Shown here piece by piece: positions 20,903 through 31,506 of a DNA stretch of 64,000 nt. Below the pieces are notes generated by a model, which worked only from the letters and a program-made list of their open reading frames with translations, made no database searches and was not told where the DNA came from. Within the stretch, counting starts at the first letter, position 1. Every line of letters begins with the position of its first letter. Source of the DNA: Pseudomonas monteilii NBRC 103158 = DSM 14164 (GTDB lineage: Bacteria; Pseudomonadota; Gammaproteobacteria; Pseudomonadales; Pseudomonadaceae); the NCBI RefSeq assembly GCF_000730605.1, contig NZ_BBIS01000019.1, positions 1-64,000 on the forward strand, read 5' to 3'. The position numbers were made by a program, and so were the translations under genes.

Positions 20903-23135
20903 TGCAGTCCACAGTGTAGCCACCACTCTCGTTCTGCAGGCCATGCACGTCGGCGATAAAACCGGGAAACCCTTGGTTGAACGCCCGGGCAAAGGCCAGG
21001 TAATCGAGTATCGAGCGGGTCGCCTCGGTGAACCGCTCCCCCGGCATGATCAACGGAATGCCGGGCGGGTACGGCACCAGCATCACTGCCGCCACACGCC
21101 CCAGCAGTACCTCGATCGGCACCGCCTCCACCTCGCCACGCACCATCTGGTCATAGGCCTGGGCCGGGCTCACGGCCACCTCCGGCAAGCGCGTGAACAG
21201 CCGTTTCAGTTGCTTGGCCGTGGCGTTGCTGCGGTAGCAGCCATGCAACTGGTCGCACAGGTCGCGCAGGCCCATCCCCCGGTAGCGTGAGGCATCGGCG
21301 GCCACCACGCTCGGCAAGCAGCTGCTCAGGGCAGTATTGCCATCGTAGTGGCGCTTGAACTCCAGCAACTCGGTCAGCAACGTGCTCCACTTGCCCTTGG
21401 TGATGCCCATGGAGAACAGCACCAGAAAGCTGTACAGGCCGGTTTTCTCCACCACCAGCCCCCGCTCCCAGAGAAACTTGCTGACCACCACCGCCGGGAT
21501 ACCGTGCTCGTCCAGTACACCACCCGCACTAAGGCCCGGCATCACCAGGGTTACCTTCAGCGGGTCGAGCAGCACGTACTCCTCCACCACCTCGCCAAAG
21601 CCATGCCACTCTGCGCCTGGTTGCAACAACCAGTCCTGCGCTTGCAGATGGTGAATACCTTCAGCGCTCGGCGGCTGCCAGATACTGAACCACCAATCGT
21701 CCGCAGCAATGTGTTCGCGCAGATTGGCCAGGGCCCGGCGAAAGCTCAGTGCCTCGTCGAACATTTCTTGCAGCAGCGAGCGCCCGGCCGGCCCCTCCAT
21801 CATGGTCGAGGCCACGTCCAGCGAAGCGAGGATGCTGTACTGCGGCGAGGTCGAAATGTGCATCATGAACGCTTCGTTGAAGCGGTCGCGGTCCAGTTGG
21901 CGCCTGGCCCCGTCTTGCACATGAATCATGGAAGCCTGACTGAACGCCGCCAGCAGCTTGTGGGTGGAATGGGTACTGAACACCAGCGGGCTATCATCCG
22001 CGCAGGCAGTGCCCATGGCATAACGCCCGGTGAAGAATTCATGAAACGCCGCATAGGCAAACCAGGCCTCGTCGAAGTGCAGCACCTCGACACTGCTGCC
22101 CAAGGTCTGCTTGATCAGCCCTGCGTGGTAACACAAGCCGTCATAGGTGGAGTTGGTCACCACCGCCAGCTTGATGCGCGGCGCCCGACCACGGGCGAGC
22201 GGGTTGGCCTGGATCTTCGCCTGAATTGCCTCAGGGCTGAACTCGCTGAGCGGGATCGGGCCGATGATGCCCAGTTCGTTACGCTCCGGGCACAGGTACA
22301 ACGGAATGGCGCCGGTCATGATGATCGCGTGGACCACCGACTTGTGGCAGTTGCGGTCCACCAGCACCAGGTCGTCACGGCCTACCATGGCGTGCCAGAC
22401 GATCTTGTTGGCCGTAGAGGTGCCATTGATGACAAAGAAGGTATGGTCGGCGCCGAAGTTGCGGGCGGCCCTGGCCTCGGCTTCAGCCAAGGGGCCGGTG
22501 TGGTCGAGCAGCGACCCCAGCTCCGGCACCGAAACCGACAGATCGGAGCGCAGCGTGTTTTCCCCGAAAAACTGGTGAAAGGCCTGGCCTACCGGGCTTT
22601 TATGGTAGGCCACGCCACCACCATGGCCCGGGGTGTGCCAGGAATAGTTGGACTGCGCGGTGTGCTGCACCAACGCCTTGAAGAAAGGCGGCAACAGGCC
22701 ATCGAGGTAGCTGTGTGCGGCACGCGCCACCTGGCGGGCAAGAAACGGTACGGTGTCTTCGAACAGGTACAGGATGCCGCGCAGCTGGTTGAGCTCGCTC
22801 ATGGCTTCGGCAGGGGCGTTTTCCAGGGTGACCTGCTCACCCAGGGCGAAGATCGGCAGGTTGGGTGCACGCAGGCGAGCCAGGCGGATCAGCTCGGCCA
22901 TGTTCTGCAACAGGTGGGTATTTTCGCCGGCGCCTTCTGCGGCAATCAGCATACAGGCCAGGCCGTGGTGGGTGGCGGCGACCAGCCGCGCTTCGGCGTG
23001 GTCGGCGGCGGCGAGGATGGCGAAGCCGTCCTGGCGCAGTTCCTCGGCAATGCCCCTCACGCGCTCGCCGGCAACACTGTCAGCCTTGATGGCGCGGTGG
23101 ACGATGAGGATGGGGAACTTGAGGTCCTTGTACAT
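20886..23135 (-). CDS. ldcA: Orn/Lys/Arg decarboxylase, probably lysine decarboxylase
   Basis: The 749-aa product belongs to the fold-type I Orn/Lys/Arg decarboxylases: an N-terminal receiver-like wing (1-125), a PLP domain and a C-terminal domain. The PLP lysine is Lys393 in FSTHSTHKLLAAFSQ, and the WHTPGHGGG and DEAWFAYAAFHEF motifs are present. The whole length agrees with remembered P. aeruginosa LdcA, which turns lysine into cadaverine in the decarboxylase route of lysine catabolism. The start MYKDLKFPILIVHR at 23135 is the family N terminus; in-frame codons upstream run into a REP element. Substrate choice between lysine and arginine/ornithine is by similarity. Confidence 0.9.
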   Translation of the reverse strand: MYKDLKFPILIVHRAIKADSVAGERVRGIAEELRQDGFAILAAADHAEARLVAATHHGLACMLIAAEGAGENTHLLQNMAELIRLARLRAPNLPIFALGEQVTLENAPAEAMSELNQLRGILYLFEDTVPFLARQVARAAHSYLDGLLPPFFKALVQHTAQSNYSWHTPGHGGGVAYHKSPVGQAFHQFFGENTLRSDLSVSVPELGSLLDHTGPLAEAEARAARNFGADHTFFVINGTSTANKIVWHAMVGRDDLVLVDRNCHKSVVHAIIMTGAIPLYLCPERNELGIIGPIPLSEFSPEAIQAKIQANPLARGRAPRIKLAVVTNSTYDGLCYHAGLIKQTLGSSVEVLHFDEAWFAYAAFHEFFTGRYAMGTACADDSPLVFSTHSTHKLLAAFSQASMIHVQDGARRQLDRDRFNEAFMMHISTSPQYSILASLDVASTMMEGPAGRSLLQEMFDEALSFRRALANLREHIAADDWWFSIWQPPSAEGIHHLQAQDWLLQPGAEWHGFGEVVEEYVLLDPLKVTLVMPGLSAGGVLDEHGIPAVVVSKFLWERGLVVEKTGLYSFLVLFSMGITKGKWSTLLTELLEFKRHYDGNTALSSCLPSVVAADASRYRGMGLRDLCDQLHGCYRSNATAKQLKRLFTRLPEVAVSPAQAYDQMVRGEVEAVPIEVLLGRVAAVMLVPYPPGIPLIMPGERFTEATRSILDYLAFARAFNQGFPGFIADVHGLQNESGGYTVDCIKECE

Positions 23136-23213
23136 CAGGTGGCTACCTCCGAAGGACAGGGCGTCCATTTCAGGGTAGTTGACGTGCCTGTCTTGAGTGT
23201 TGAGGTGGCGCGT

Positions 23214-23255
23214 AAATCGAGCGCCGCGCGGGCGGCGCTCGATCTCACTGGCACC
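23214..23255. repeat. REP-like palindromic element
   Basis: ATCGAGCGCCGC (23216-23227) and GCGGCGCTCGAT (23232-23243) form a perfect 12-bp stem with a GCGG loop, flanked by GGTGGCGC upstream and CTCACTGGC downstream. The same unit occurs at 38504-38531 and, truncated, at the window start. It lies between ldcA and dnaQ on the same strand and may act as a transcript boundary. Confidence 0.88.
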
Positions 23256-23281
23256 ACAAAACCCGCGACAAGCGCAGAAAA

Positions 23282-24061
23282 TCAGCCAGCAGGTGTCTCG
23301 GTAAGAACCTGCCACATGGAAGGCCCACCCGCCGACTTGGCAATGGCCGCCAGGCGCTCGGCATGCGCCTCAAGCTCCTCGGCACTGGCCATGATCACCC
23401 GCCCAGGCGCACGCCCGGTAATCCGGCGGATCTCGCTGCCACCACTGCCCTGCCCATCACCCTCGGCATCTGCCCCATGCCCAGCCAGCGAAAGGCTGGT
23501 CTGGCCACCGGTCATCGCCAGATAGACATCTGCCAGCAGTTCCGAGTCGAGCAGTGCGCCGTGCAGTTCACGGCCCGAGTTGTCGATGTCGTAGCGTTTG
23601 CACAACGCATCAAGGCTGTTGCGCTGCCCCGGGTGACGCGAACGTGCCAACAGCAGGGTATCGAGGATGGTGCAATACTGCGAAACGTCCGCACGGTCGT
23701 GCTGACCGAGCAGGGCAAATTCGTTGTTGATGAAGCCAACGTCGAACGCCGCGTTATGGATAACCAGCGTGGCGCCCTGAATGAAATCGAAGAACTCTTC
23801 GGCCACATCACCAAAGCGCGGCTTGCCGACCAGGAAGGCATCGGTGATGCCGTGGACGTTGATCGCGCCCTCGTCACTCTCGCGGTCCGGCTGCAGGTAA
23901 ACGTGGAAGTGCCGCCCGGTCAGGCGCCGGCCGATGACTTCGACACAGCCGATCTCGATGATCCGGTGGCCTTCGCTAACCGGCATACCCGTGGTTTCGG
24001 TATCGAGAATGACGAACCGCTTATCTTGCTGCTGCTCCACGCGGGGCGCTCCAACTTGCAT
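23282..24061 (-). CDS. dnaQ: DNA polymerase III epsilon subunit (proofreading exonuclease)
   Basis: DnaQ is the 3'-5' proofreading exonuclease of the replicative polymerase. The 259-aa product has all DEDDh motifs: Exo I FVILDTETTG with Asp20 and Glu22, Exo II HNAAFDVGFINNE, and Exo III HGALLDSELLADVYL. The C-terminal third (SLAGHGADAEGDGQGSGGSE onwards) is a flexible linker and the polymerase-binding tail. rnhA starts on the same strand 30 bp upstream, an arrangement shared by many gammaproteobacteria. Confidence 0.96.
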   Translation of the reverse strand: MQVGAPRVEQQQDKRFVILDTETTGMPVSEGHRIIEIGCVEVIGRRLTGRHFHVYLQPDRESDEGAINVHGITDAFLVGKPRFGDVAEEFFDFIQGATLVIHNAAFDVGFINNEFALLGQHDRADVSQYCTILDTLLLARSRHPGQRNSLDALCKRYDIDNSGRELHGALLDSELLADVYLAMTGGQTSLSLAGHGADAEGDGQGSGGSEIRRITGRAPGRVIMASAEELEAHAERLAAIAKSAGGPSMWQVLTETPAG

Positions 24062-24091
24062 CAGTTACAAAGGCGGCAATTGTACCCCAGC

Positions 24092-24538
24092 TCAACGCTG
24101 GGCGCGTACTTCGTCCACGCCCCGGTTGGCCAGCTGGTCGGCGCGTTCGTTGCCGGGGTGGCCGATGTGGCCGCGCACCCACTTCCAGGTCACTTTGTGG
24201 CGGTTGACCTGTTCATCCAGCTGCTGCCACAGGTCGGCATTCTTGACCGGCTCCTTGGCCGCCGTCTTCCAGCCGCGCTTCTTCCAGTTGACCATCCACT
24301 CGTTGATGCCCTTCATCACGTACTGCGAGTCTGTGGTCAATACCACTTCGCATTCACGCTTCAGCGCCATCAACCCCTGGATCGCGGCCATCAGCTCCAT
24401 GCGGTTGTTGGTGGTTTCGCGTTCGCCGCCCCACAGTTCCTTCTCGACGCCCTTGTAGATCATCAGGACACCCCAGCCACCCGGGCCAGGGTTGCCCTTG
24501 CAGGCACCATCGGTAAACATCTCGACGCTTTCGCTCAT
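24092..24538 (-). CDS. rnhA: Ribonuclease HI
   Basis: RNase HI cuts the RNA strand of RNA-DNA hybrids. The 148-aa product has the full catalytic set at standard positions: Asp10 ([16 protein letters not shown]), Glu48 (NNRMELMAA), Asp70 (TTDSQYV), His124 and Asp134 ([15 protein letters not shown]). It lies between a methyltransferase gene and dnaQ in what looks like one minus-strand transcript. Confidence 0.97.
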   Translation of the reverse strand: MSESVEMFTDGACKGNPGPGGWGVLMIYKGVEKELWGGERETTNNRMELMAAIQGLMALKRECEVVLTTDSQYVMKGINEWMVNWKKRGWKTAAKEPVKNADLWQQLDEQVNRHKVTWKWVRGHIGHPGNERADQLANRGVDEVRAQR

Positions 24539-24551
24539 GTACCACTCATGT

Positions 24552-25325
24552 TCAGTGCTTTTCAGTATCAGGGTTCACCGCCGTGCGGTTGACCTTGGCC
24601 AGCGGCAGCGGCAGCAACTTGCCCATTGGTTCGCGGCGCTCCGGCCGCAGCGGCCGCAGGCCGACCACCATCTTGCGCGCCACCAGCAGGTACACGCCGC
24701 CACCCGAGCTTTGCCAGCCACCTGCCAGCCGTTCCCAGCCCTCCAGGCGTTGCTGCCAGGCCGGTGAGGCAAGCGGCGGACGATAGCACCCGAAGCGGCG
24801 TTTCTCCAGCGCGAAGCCCAGCAGGTTGAGCCAGTCCCCCACCCGAGACGGCGAGATGCACCGGGCCTTGCGCAACGCCCCATGGCTGAAGAAATGGCGC
24901 ATGCCCCAGCTGCTCCAGGGGTTGATCCCGACAATCAGCAGATGCCCGCCCGGGCGCACGGCGCTGGCGGCCTCGCGCAGCAGGCCATGGGGCGACAGGC
25001 TGAAATCAAGGCCATGTTGCAGCACCACCACGTCGGCAGCATGCTCGCTCAGCGGCCAGGCCTGTTCCTCGCACACAATCTCCACGCCCGGTAGCGGCGC
25101 GCCGAGGCGCACGTTGCGCTGCACCTGGGGCGCGCTCGGTGGCGGCTCGGCACAAGGCCCGTAATGCACAAGGTACCCGCCGAAGAAGCGCCCCAGCTCT
25201 TCTTCCAGCAGTTTTTCCTCCTCTTTGAGCATCAGCTGGCCGAGTGGGCCGTTGAACCACTCACGGGCCAGGCTGATCAGCTTGACCCAGTCCGGGTCGG
25301 CCTGGGCAAAGGCTTGGTCGGTCAT
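24552..25325 (-). CDS. Class I SAM-dependent methyltransferase
   Basis: The 257-aa product has a type-11 methyltransferase fold. A degenerate SAM-binding region ([20 protein letters not shown], then [21 protein letters not shown]) and the post-motif segment [20 protein letters not shown] are visible. The usual glycine-rich motif I is weak. It lies 13 bp upstream of rnhA and is divergent from gloB, as in other pseudomonads. The substrate is unknown. The ATG at 25325 (MTDQAFAQ) is preferred over a start nine codons upstream. Confidence 0.85.
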   Translation of the reverse strand: MTDQAFAQADPDWVKLISLAREWFNGPLGQLMLKEEEKLLEEELGRFFGGYLVHYGPCAEPPPSAPQVQRNVRLGAPLPGVEIVCEEQAWPLSEHAADVVVLQHGLDFSLSPHGLLREAASAVRPGGHLLIVGINPWSSWGMRHFFSHGALRKARCISPSRVGDWLNLLGFALEKRRFGCYRPPLASPAWQQRLEGWERLAGGWQSSGGGVYLLVARKMVVGLRPLRPERREPMGKLLPLPLAKVNRTAVNPDTEKH

Positions 25326-25410
25326 TGCGCTCTCCCTCGAAGGTTCTCGCACCGCGCCATCGCGGCTAAGATGCCCTCATGTGCCACGCTAGGCGAATCG
25401 GATCCGCACC

Positions 25411-26190
25411 ATGATACAGATCGATGCTCTCCCCGCTTTCTCCGACAACTACATCTGGTTGTTACAGGATACTGCCAAACGCCGCTGCGCGGTGGTCGAC
25501 CCAGGTGACGCCGGTCCGGTGGAACGCTGGCTGGCGGCCAATCCCGAGTGGGTGCTCAGCGATATCCTGATTACCCACCACCACAACGACCATGTCGGCG
25601 GCGTGGAACGGCTCAAGCAACTGACCGATGCGCGTGTCTGCGGCCCGGCCCACGAACGCATTCCCTGCCGCGACCTGGCGCTGGACGAAGGCGATCAGGT
25701 GACTGTGCTGGGCGTGGCCTTCCAGGTGCTGGCCGTACCCGGCCACACCCTGGGGCATATCGCGTTCTTCAGCGACCAGCCGGCAACGCCCGTGCTGTTC
25801 AGCGGCGACACCCTGTTCGCCGCCGGATGCGGTCGCATGTTCGAGGGTACACCCGAACAGATGCAACCCGCCCTCGCCCGCCTGGCGGCGCTGCCGGCGC
25901 AAACAGAAGTGTACTGCGCCCACGAATACACCCTCAGCAATCTGCGTTTTGCCAAGGCGGTGGAACCCACCAACCCGCACGTTCTGAAGCGGTTCGAGGA
26001 CGTTACCCGTTTGCGCGCCGACAATCGCATCACCTTGCCATCAACCATTGGCCTGGAACGCCTGACCAACCCCTTCCTGCGTACCTCTGAAACATTAGTT
26101 AAACAAAAAGCAGACGAATGGAAGGGACATCCAAACGACTCGCAGGTCACTGTTTTTGCTGCCTTGAGGTCTTGGAAGGACACCTTCTGA
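25411..26190 (+). CDS. gloB: Hydroxyacylglutathione hydrolase (glyoxalase II)
   Basis: Glyoxalase II hydrolyses S-lactoylglutathione to lactate and glutathione, the second step of methylglyoxal detoxification. The 259-aa metallo-beta-lactamase-fold protein has the metal-binding motif [10 protein letters not shown] at residues 55-64, His111-region [23 protein letters not shown] and the later [13 protein letters not shown] motif. The C-terminal helical domain that binds glutathione is present. It is divergent from the methyltransferase gene across an 85-bp gap and upstream of mltD. Confidence 0.95.
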   Translation: MIQIDALPAFSDNYIWLLQDTAKRRCAVVDPGDAGPVERWLAANPEWVLSDILITHHHNDHVGGVERLKQLTDARVCGPAHERIPCRDLALDEGDQVTVLGVAFQVLAVPGHTLGHIAFFSDQPATPVLFSGDTLFAAGCGRMFEGTPEQMQPALARLAALPAQTEVYCAHEYTLSNLRFAKAVEPTNPHVLKRFEDVTRLRADNRITLPSTIGLERLTNPFLRTSETLVKQKADEWKGHPNDSQVTVFAALRSWKDTF

Positions 26191-26290
26191 TAACCGCAAG
26201 ATATATCGCAAGTGATGGTCAAAGGTTGACCAGGCCCGGAGCGGTTTCTAGAATCGCCGAAATTTTTCGCCCGGATACCTGTGTCAGCCG

Positions 26291-27721
26291 ATGTCTTCCC
26301 GTAGCCGCAGAACCTCTCATTCCGTCGCCCTGACGCGCCTGGCCCAAATCAGTGCGCTGGCCCTGGCCGCCACCTTGGTGGGTTGCCAGAGCACCCGTCA
26401 GCTCGACGAATCCGAAAGCGTTCGCGCGCACAACTACCAGGCGCGGATCAAGCACAAACCTTCACCGCTGCTGGTCAAACCGGCCGAGCAGGCACCGCAG
26501 GATGTCTGGGAGCGCATGCGCCAGGGCTTCGCCTTGCAGGATGGCATCGACGTCAACCCGCGTATCGAGCAACAGCGCCTGTGGTTCGCCAGCAACCCGA
26601 GCTTCATCGAAAGCGCCGGCGAGCGTGGCAGCCTCTACCTGCATTATATTGTCGAACGCCTTGAAGAGCGCGACATGCCGCTGGAACTGGCCCTGCTGCC
26701 GGCCATCGAAAGCGCCTACAACCCGATGGCCTACTCGCGTGCCCACGCGGCGGGGATGTGGCAGTTCATCCCGTCAACCGGCCGCCACTTCAACCTGCGC
26801 CAGACCAACTTCTACGACGGTCGTCGCGACGTCACCGCTTCGACCAACGCAGCGCTGGACTACCTGTCCCGCCTGCACGACATGTTCAACGGTGACTGGC
26901 TGCTGGCCCTGGCCGCCTACAACGCCGGTGAAGGCACCGTCAGCCGCGCCATCGAACGCAACGAACGGCTCGGCCTGCCAACCGACTACTGGAACCTGCC
27001 CCTGCCACAGGAAACCCGCGACTACGTGCCCAAGCTGCTGGCCCTGTCGCAGGTGGTGCTCACCCCTGAAGCCTACGGCGTGAACCTGAACCCGATCGCC
27101 AACGAACCCTACTTCGAGGCGGTGGCCATCAACGACCGCCTGGACCTTTCGCGGGTGGCAGCCTTTGCCAACATCGACGAAGACGAGCTGATCCAGCTAA
27201 ACCCGGCGTTCAAAAAGCGCATGACCGTAGATGGCCCGCAGCAGTTGCTGGTGCCGACCGCCAAGGCACAACTGCTGAGCGACAGCCTGTCCAACCTCAA
27301 GCCCGAGCAATTGGTCAGCCTGCAGCCGAACAAAGCCGTATTCGCCCGTGCCGTGGCCGAAGCCAAGGCACCGGTTGCAGCGCGTAGCTACCGGGTCAAG
27401 CGCGGTGACAATCTGGTCGCCATCGCCAAGGCCAACCGTGTGTCGGTCAAGGACATCAAGCGCTGGAACCGCCTCTCCGGTAACAACCTGCGCGCAGGCC
27501 AGGTACTGGCCTTGCGCGGTGGCAACGCACCGAGCGCCGCTGGCAACCGGGTGGCGGCATCCGGGAAGCGCTCCACGCAATACAAGGTACGCAAGGGCGA
27601 CTCGCTGTACCTGGTGGCCAAGCGCTTCAACGTGGAAATGCAGCACCTCAAGCGCTGGAACCCGCGCAGCGGCCATGCCCTCAAGCCAGGCCAGACTTTG
27701 ACCGTCTACCTCTCGCACTGA
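26291..27721 (+). CDS. mltD: Membrane-bound lytic murein transglycosylase D
   Basis: MltD cleaves glycan strands of peptidoglycan from the outer membrane lipoprotein position. The 476-aa product has a lipoprotein signal with lipobox LVGC (Cys32). The SLT catalytic domain has Glu140 in ESAYNPMAYSRAHAAGMWQF, followed by SLT motif AAYNAGEGTVSRAI. Two C-terminal LysM domains follow, about residues 364-408 and 428-475, both with the YxVxxGDxL pattern. Between SLT and LysM is a linker of about 130 residues. It precedes the npp transporter genes by 122 bp, as in P. aeruginosa. Confidence 0.95.
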   Translation: MSSRSRRTSHSVALTRLAQISALALAATLVGCQSTRQLDESESVRAHNYQARIKHKPSPLLVKPAEQAPQDVWERMRQGFALQDGIDVNPRIEQQRLWFASNPSFIESAGERGSLYLHYIVERLEERDMPLELALLPAIESAYNPMAYSRAHAAGMWQFIPSTGRHFNLRQTNFYDGRRDVTASTNAALDYLSRLHDMFNGDWLLALAAYNAGEGTVSRAIERNERLGLPTDYWNLPLPQETRDYVPKLLALSQVVLTPEAYGVNLNPIANEPYFEAVAINDRLDLSRVAAFANIDEDELIQLNPAFKKRMTVDGPQQLLVPTAKAQLLSDSLSNLKPEQLVSLQPNKAVFARAVAEAKAPVAARSYRVKRGDNLVAIAKANRVSVKDIKRWNRLSGNNLRAGQVLALRGGNAPSAAGNRVAASGKRSTQYKVRKGDSLYLVAKRFNVEMQHLKRWNPRSGHALKPGQTLTVYLSH

Positions 27722-27843
27722 TTCAGGGCCAAGGGGCTGCCTTGCAGTCCCTTGCAATCCTCTGAACCGCACTCTTTTTCCAACCCTACCAAGCTGTTAC
27801 TGTACCCCGATCAAAGCCCAACGCCTCTGGATCGGATGCCGAC

Positions 27844-29673
27844 TTGATACGTCCCCTCCTGCTGTCACTCAGCCTGGCCTTGAGCTTTCCCGCAGCCGCG
27901 ATGGTGAGCGAAAGCCACGGATACGCGCAGTTCGGCACGCTCAAGTACCCAGCCACCTTCACCCATTTCGACTGGGTCAACCCGCAAGCGCCCAAGGGCG
28001 GCACCTTGCGGGCCATGGCCTTTGGTACGTTCGATACCCTCAACCCCTACACCTTCAAGGGGTCGAGCCCGATTACCACGCCCAATTTCCAGCAATACGG
28101 CATCAGCGAGCTGAACGAGCCACTGATGGTCGGCACCGGCCAGTACGACCCGTCCGGCGACGAGCCGACCTCCAGCTACGGCCTGATCGCCCGCTCGGTG
28201 GAGTACAGCGAAGACCGCAGCTGGGTGGTGTTCAACCTGCGCCCGGAAGCCCGCTGGCATGACGGCCAGCCGATCACCTCGGCAGACGTGGCCTTTTCCT
28301 ACCGCACCCTGCTCAAGGACGGCCACCCGATCTACCGCACCAACCTGCAGGAAGTGCAACGGGTGGACATCCTCGGCCCACTGCGTATCCGCTTCGTGTT
28401 CAAGCGCGCCGGCAACCCGCTGCTGATCCTGCGCCTGGGCGAAATGCCGGTGCTGCCCAAGCACTACTGGCAAAAGCGCGATTTCAAGGCCACCACCTTC
28501 GAGCCACCGCTGGGCAGCGGCCCCTACCGCATCACTGAAGTTCAGCCCGGCCGCCGGCTGGTGTTCGAACGGGTGAAGAACTACTGGGGCAAGGACCTGG
28601 CAGTCAACCGTGGCAAGTACAACTTCAAGCGCGTGGAGTACGAGTTCTACCGCGACGCCACCGTAGCCTTCGAAGCCTTCAAGGCCGGCGAATTCGACAT
28701 CTATATCGAGCACCAGGCCAAGAACTGGGCCAACGGCTACAATTTCCCGGCCGTGCGCCGTGGCGAGGTCATCAAGGCCCAGATCCCGCACCAGATCCCC
28801 ACGCAAACCCAGGGCCTGTTCATGAACAGCCGCCGCGCCACCTTCAGCGACCCGCGGGTACGCCAGGCGCTGGGGCTGATGCTCGACTTCGAGTGGACCA
28901 ACCGCGCCCTGTTCAGCAGCGCCTACCGCCGCTCGACCAGCTATTACCCCAACAGCGAGTTCGCCGCCAGCGGCCTGCCCACCGGCAAGGAATGGCTGCT
29001 GCTGGCGCCGTTCCGCGACCAGTTGCCGGCAAAGCTGTTCAGCGAACCCTACAAGGTCAGCCAGACCGATGGCCGCGGCATCAGCCGCCAGACCCTGCGC
29101 CAGGCCCTGGGCCTGCTTGCCGAGGCCGGCTGGAAGCTCAATGGCCAGCGCCTGGTCGACAGCAAGGGCCAGCAGCTGCGTATGGAACTGCTGCTGGTAA
29201 ACCCCAACCTTGAACGCATTCTGCAACCTTATGTCGAAAATCTGTCCAGCATCGGCATCGATGCGCGCTTGCGCACCGTGGACCGTGCCCAGTACAAACA
29301 ACGCCTGGACCAGTTCGATTTCGACATGATTCTGATGACCCTGAACCAGACCCTTAGCCCCGGCCTCGAACAGTGGCTGTACTTCCATTCCAGCCAGGCC
29401 GCCACCAAGGGCAGCAAGAACTATGCTGGGGTCAGGGACCCGGTGGTCGACCACCTGCTCGACACCCTGCTGGCAGCGCGTACCCGCGACGACCAGATCG
29501 CCGCCGCCCGCGCCCTGGACCGCGTGCTTTCATGGCAGTACTACATGATCCCCAACTGGTACCTCGACAATCATCGCCTGGCCTACCGCAACCGGTTCGC
29601 CTTCGTCACCACGCCACCCTACACCCTGGGGCTGAACAGCTGGTGGATCAAGACTTCGGAGAAAGCCCAATGA
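27844..29673 (+). CDS. nppA1: Peptide ABC transporter periplasmic binding protein 1
   Basis: The 609-aa product is a family 5 extracellular solute-binding protein of the YejA type, with a Sec signal peptide (LLLSLSLALSFPAAA) and the family segments THFDWVNPQAPKGGTLR and SYPNSEF-like ligand loops. By synteny with the P. aeruginosa nppA1A2BCD locus it binds peptides or peptidyl-nucleoside compounds for uptake. The start is a TTG at 27844; no in-frame ATG precedes a proper signal peptide. Its stop overlaps the next gene by four bases (ATGA). Confidence 0.9.
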   Translation: MIRPLLLSLSLALSFPAAAMVSESHGYAQFGTLKYPATFTHFDWVNPQAPKGGTLRAMAFGTFDTLNPYTFKGSSPITTPNFQQYGISELNEPLMVGTGQYDPSGDEPTSSYGLIARSVEYSEDRSWVVFNLRPEARWHDGQPITSADVAFSYRTLLKDGHPIYRTNLQEVQRVDILGPLRIRFVFKRAGNPLLILRLGEMPVLPKHYWQKRDFKATTFEPPLGSGPYRITEVQPGRRLVFERVKNYWGKDLAVNRGKYNFKRVEYEFYRDATVAFEAFKAGEFDIYIEHQAKNWANGYNFPAVRRGEVIKAQIPHQIPTQTQGLFMNSRRATFSDPRVRQALGLMLDFEWTNRALFSSAYRRSTSYYPNSEFAASGLPTGKEWLLLAPFRDQLPAKLFSEPYKVSQTDGRGISRQTLRQALGLLAEAGWKLNGQRLVDSKGQQLRMELLLVNPNLERILQPYVENLSSIGIDARLRTVDRAQYKQRLDQFDFDMILMTLNQTLSPGLEQWLYFHSSQAATKGSKNYAGVRDPVVDHLLDTLLAARTRDDQIAAARALDRVLSWQYYMIPNWYLDNHRLAYRNRFAFVTTPPYTLGLNSWWIKTSEKAQ

Positions 29674-31505
29674 CGCCAACGCACCCACTGCGCCGGCTGG
29701 CAGGCAGCCTGTTGCTCGCCTGCCTGAGCCTTCCCGCCCTGGCCGCACCGCAACACGCACTCACCCTGTACGACGAGCCGCCCAAGTACCCCGCCGACTT
29801 CAAGCACTTCGACTACGTCAACCCGGATGCGCCCAAGGGCGGTACCTTCCGCCAGTCCAGCTTCGGCGGCTTCGACAGCCTCAACCCGTTCATCAACAAA
29901 GGCGTATCGGCCGAGAACATCAGCATCATCTACGACACCCTGATGCGCCAGAGCCAGGACGAGCCGTTCACCGAGTACGGCCTGGTGGCCGCCAGGATCG
30001 AGAAGGCACCTGACAACAGCTGGGTGCGCTTCTACTTGCGCCCGGAGGCGCGCTTCCACGACGGCCACCCGATGCGTGCCGAAGACGTGGTATTCACCTT
30101 CAACGCGTTGATAAAGGACGGTGCGCCGCTGTACCGCCAGTACTATGCCGACGTCGCCGAGGTGGTCGCCGAAGACCCGCTCAAGGTGCTGTTCACGTTC
30201 AAGCACAAGGGTAACCGCGAGCTGCCGCTGATTCTCGGCCAGCTGCCAGTGCTGCCCAAGCATTGGTACGAAAACCGCGACTTCAACCGCGGCAACCTGG
30301 AAATCCCGCTGGGCAGCGGCCCGTACAAGGTCGCCGAGGTGAAGGCCGGGCGCTCGGTGCGCTACGAGCGGGTCAAGGATTACTGGGGCAAGGACCTGCC
30401 GATCAACCGCGGGTTCTATAACTTCGATGCCATGACCTTCGACTCCTACCGCGACACCACCGTCGCGCTGGAAGCACTCAAGGCCGGCGCGTTCGATTAC
30501 GCGCTGGAGGTCAGTGCAAAAAACTGGGCCACCGCCTACAACGTACCCGCCGTGCGCGACGGCCGCCTGATCAAGGAAGAGCTGCCCAACGGCAACCCCA
30601 CCGGCATGCAAGGTTTCATTTTCAACATCCGCCGCCCGGTGTTCCAGGACATACGCGTGCGCCAGGCCCTGAGCCTGCTGCTGGACTACGAGTGGACCAA
30701 CAAACAGCTGTTCAACGGCGCCTACACCCGCACCGGCAGCTACTTCGACAACTCGGAAATGGCCGCCCACGGCCTGCCCAGCGCCAGCGAGCTGAAAATC
30801 CTCGAACCGCTGCGTGGCAAAGTCCCCGAACAGGTCTTCACCGAGGCCTTCAAGAACCCGGTCAGCGATGGCAGCGGCATGATCCGCGAGCAACAGCGCC
30901 AGGCCTACAAGCTGTTGCAGGAAGCCGGCTGGAAGATTGTCGACGACAAGATGGTCGACGCTCAGGGTAAACCGGTCAGCATCGAGTTCCTGCTGGCACA
31001 AACCGAGTTCGAACGCATCCTGCTGCCGTTCAAGCGTAACCTTGCCGACCTCGGCATCGACCTGAACATCCGCCGGGTCGACGTTTCCCAGTACATCACG
31101 CGCCTGCGCTCGCGTGACTACGACATGATCGTCGGCGGCTACCCGCAGTCCAACTCGCCGGGCAACGAGCAGCGCGAGTTCTGGTCCAGCGCCGCCGCCG
31201 ACAACCCCGGCAGCCGCAACTTCATCGGCCTGCGCGACCCGGCTATCGACCAACTGGTGGAAGCGCTGATCAACGCCGACTCGCGCCAGAGCCTGGTCGA
31301 CCACTGCCGCGCCCTCGACCGGGTGCTGCTGTGGGGCTACTACGTGATCCCCAACTGGCACATCAAGACCTGGCGCGTGGCCTACTGGAACCACATCGGC
31401 CACCCGGATGTTTCGCCCAAGTACGACATCGGCATCGACACCTGGTGGATCAAGCCCGGGGTAACCCCGGCGGTCAGCGAAGCCCCTGCGGACGAGGCCA
31501 ACTAA
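29670..31505 (+). CDS. nppA2: Peptide ABC transporter periplasmic binding protein 2
   Basis: The 611-aa product is a second family 5 binding protein, clearly paralogous to its neighbour: both have the FDxVNPxAPKGGT motif after the signal peptide, LGSGPYK/R, VKNYWGKDL-type and WYFH/WWIK ends. The signal peptide is [17 protein letters not shown]. The ATG at 29670 overlaps the upstream stop; the longer in-frame reading from 29373 lies in the preceding gene. The pair probably widens the substrate range of one membrane complex. The permease gene starts 1 bp after its stop codon. Confidence 0.9.
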   Translation: MTPTHPLRRLAGSLLLACLSLPALAAPQHALTLYDEPPKYPADFKHFDYVNPDAPKGGTFRQSSFGGFDSLNPFINKGVSAENISIIYDTLMRQSQDEPFTEYGLVAARIEKAPDNSWVRFYLRPEARFHDGHPMRAEDVVFTFNALIKDGAPLYRQYYADVAEVVAEDPLKVLFTFKHKGNRELPLILGQLPVLPKHWYENRDFNRGNLEIPLGSGPYKVAEVKAGRSVRYERVKDYWGKDLPINRGFYNFDAMTFDSYRDTTVALEALKAGAFDYALEVSAKNWATAYNVPAVRDGRLIKEELPNGNPTGMQGFIFNIRRPVFQDIRVRQALSLLLDYEWTNKQLFNGAYTRTGSYFDNSEMAAHGLPSASELKILEPLRGKVPEQVFTEAFKNPVSDGSGMIREQQRQAYKLLQEAGWKIVDDKMVDAQGKPVSIEFLLAQTEFERILLPFKRNLADLGIDLNIRRVDVSQYITRLRSRDYDMIVGGYPQSNSPGNEQREFWSSAAADNPGSRNFIGLRDPAIDQLVEALINADSRQSLVDHCRALDRVLLWGYYVIPNWHIKTWRVAYWNHIGHPDVSPKYDIGIDTWWIKPGVTPAVSEAPADEAN

Positions 31506-31506
31506 G

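Noticed and set aside
21348..23525. 725-codon frame antisense to the decarboxylase gene
   Set aside because: It runs through the REP element into dnaQ and lacks any recognisable domain.
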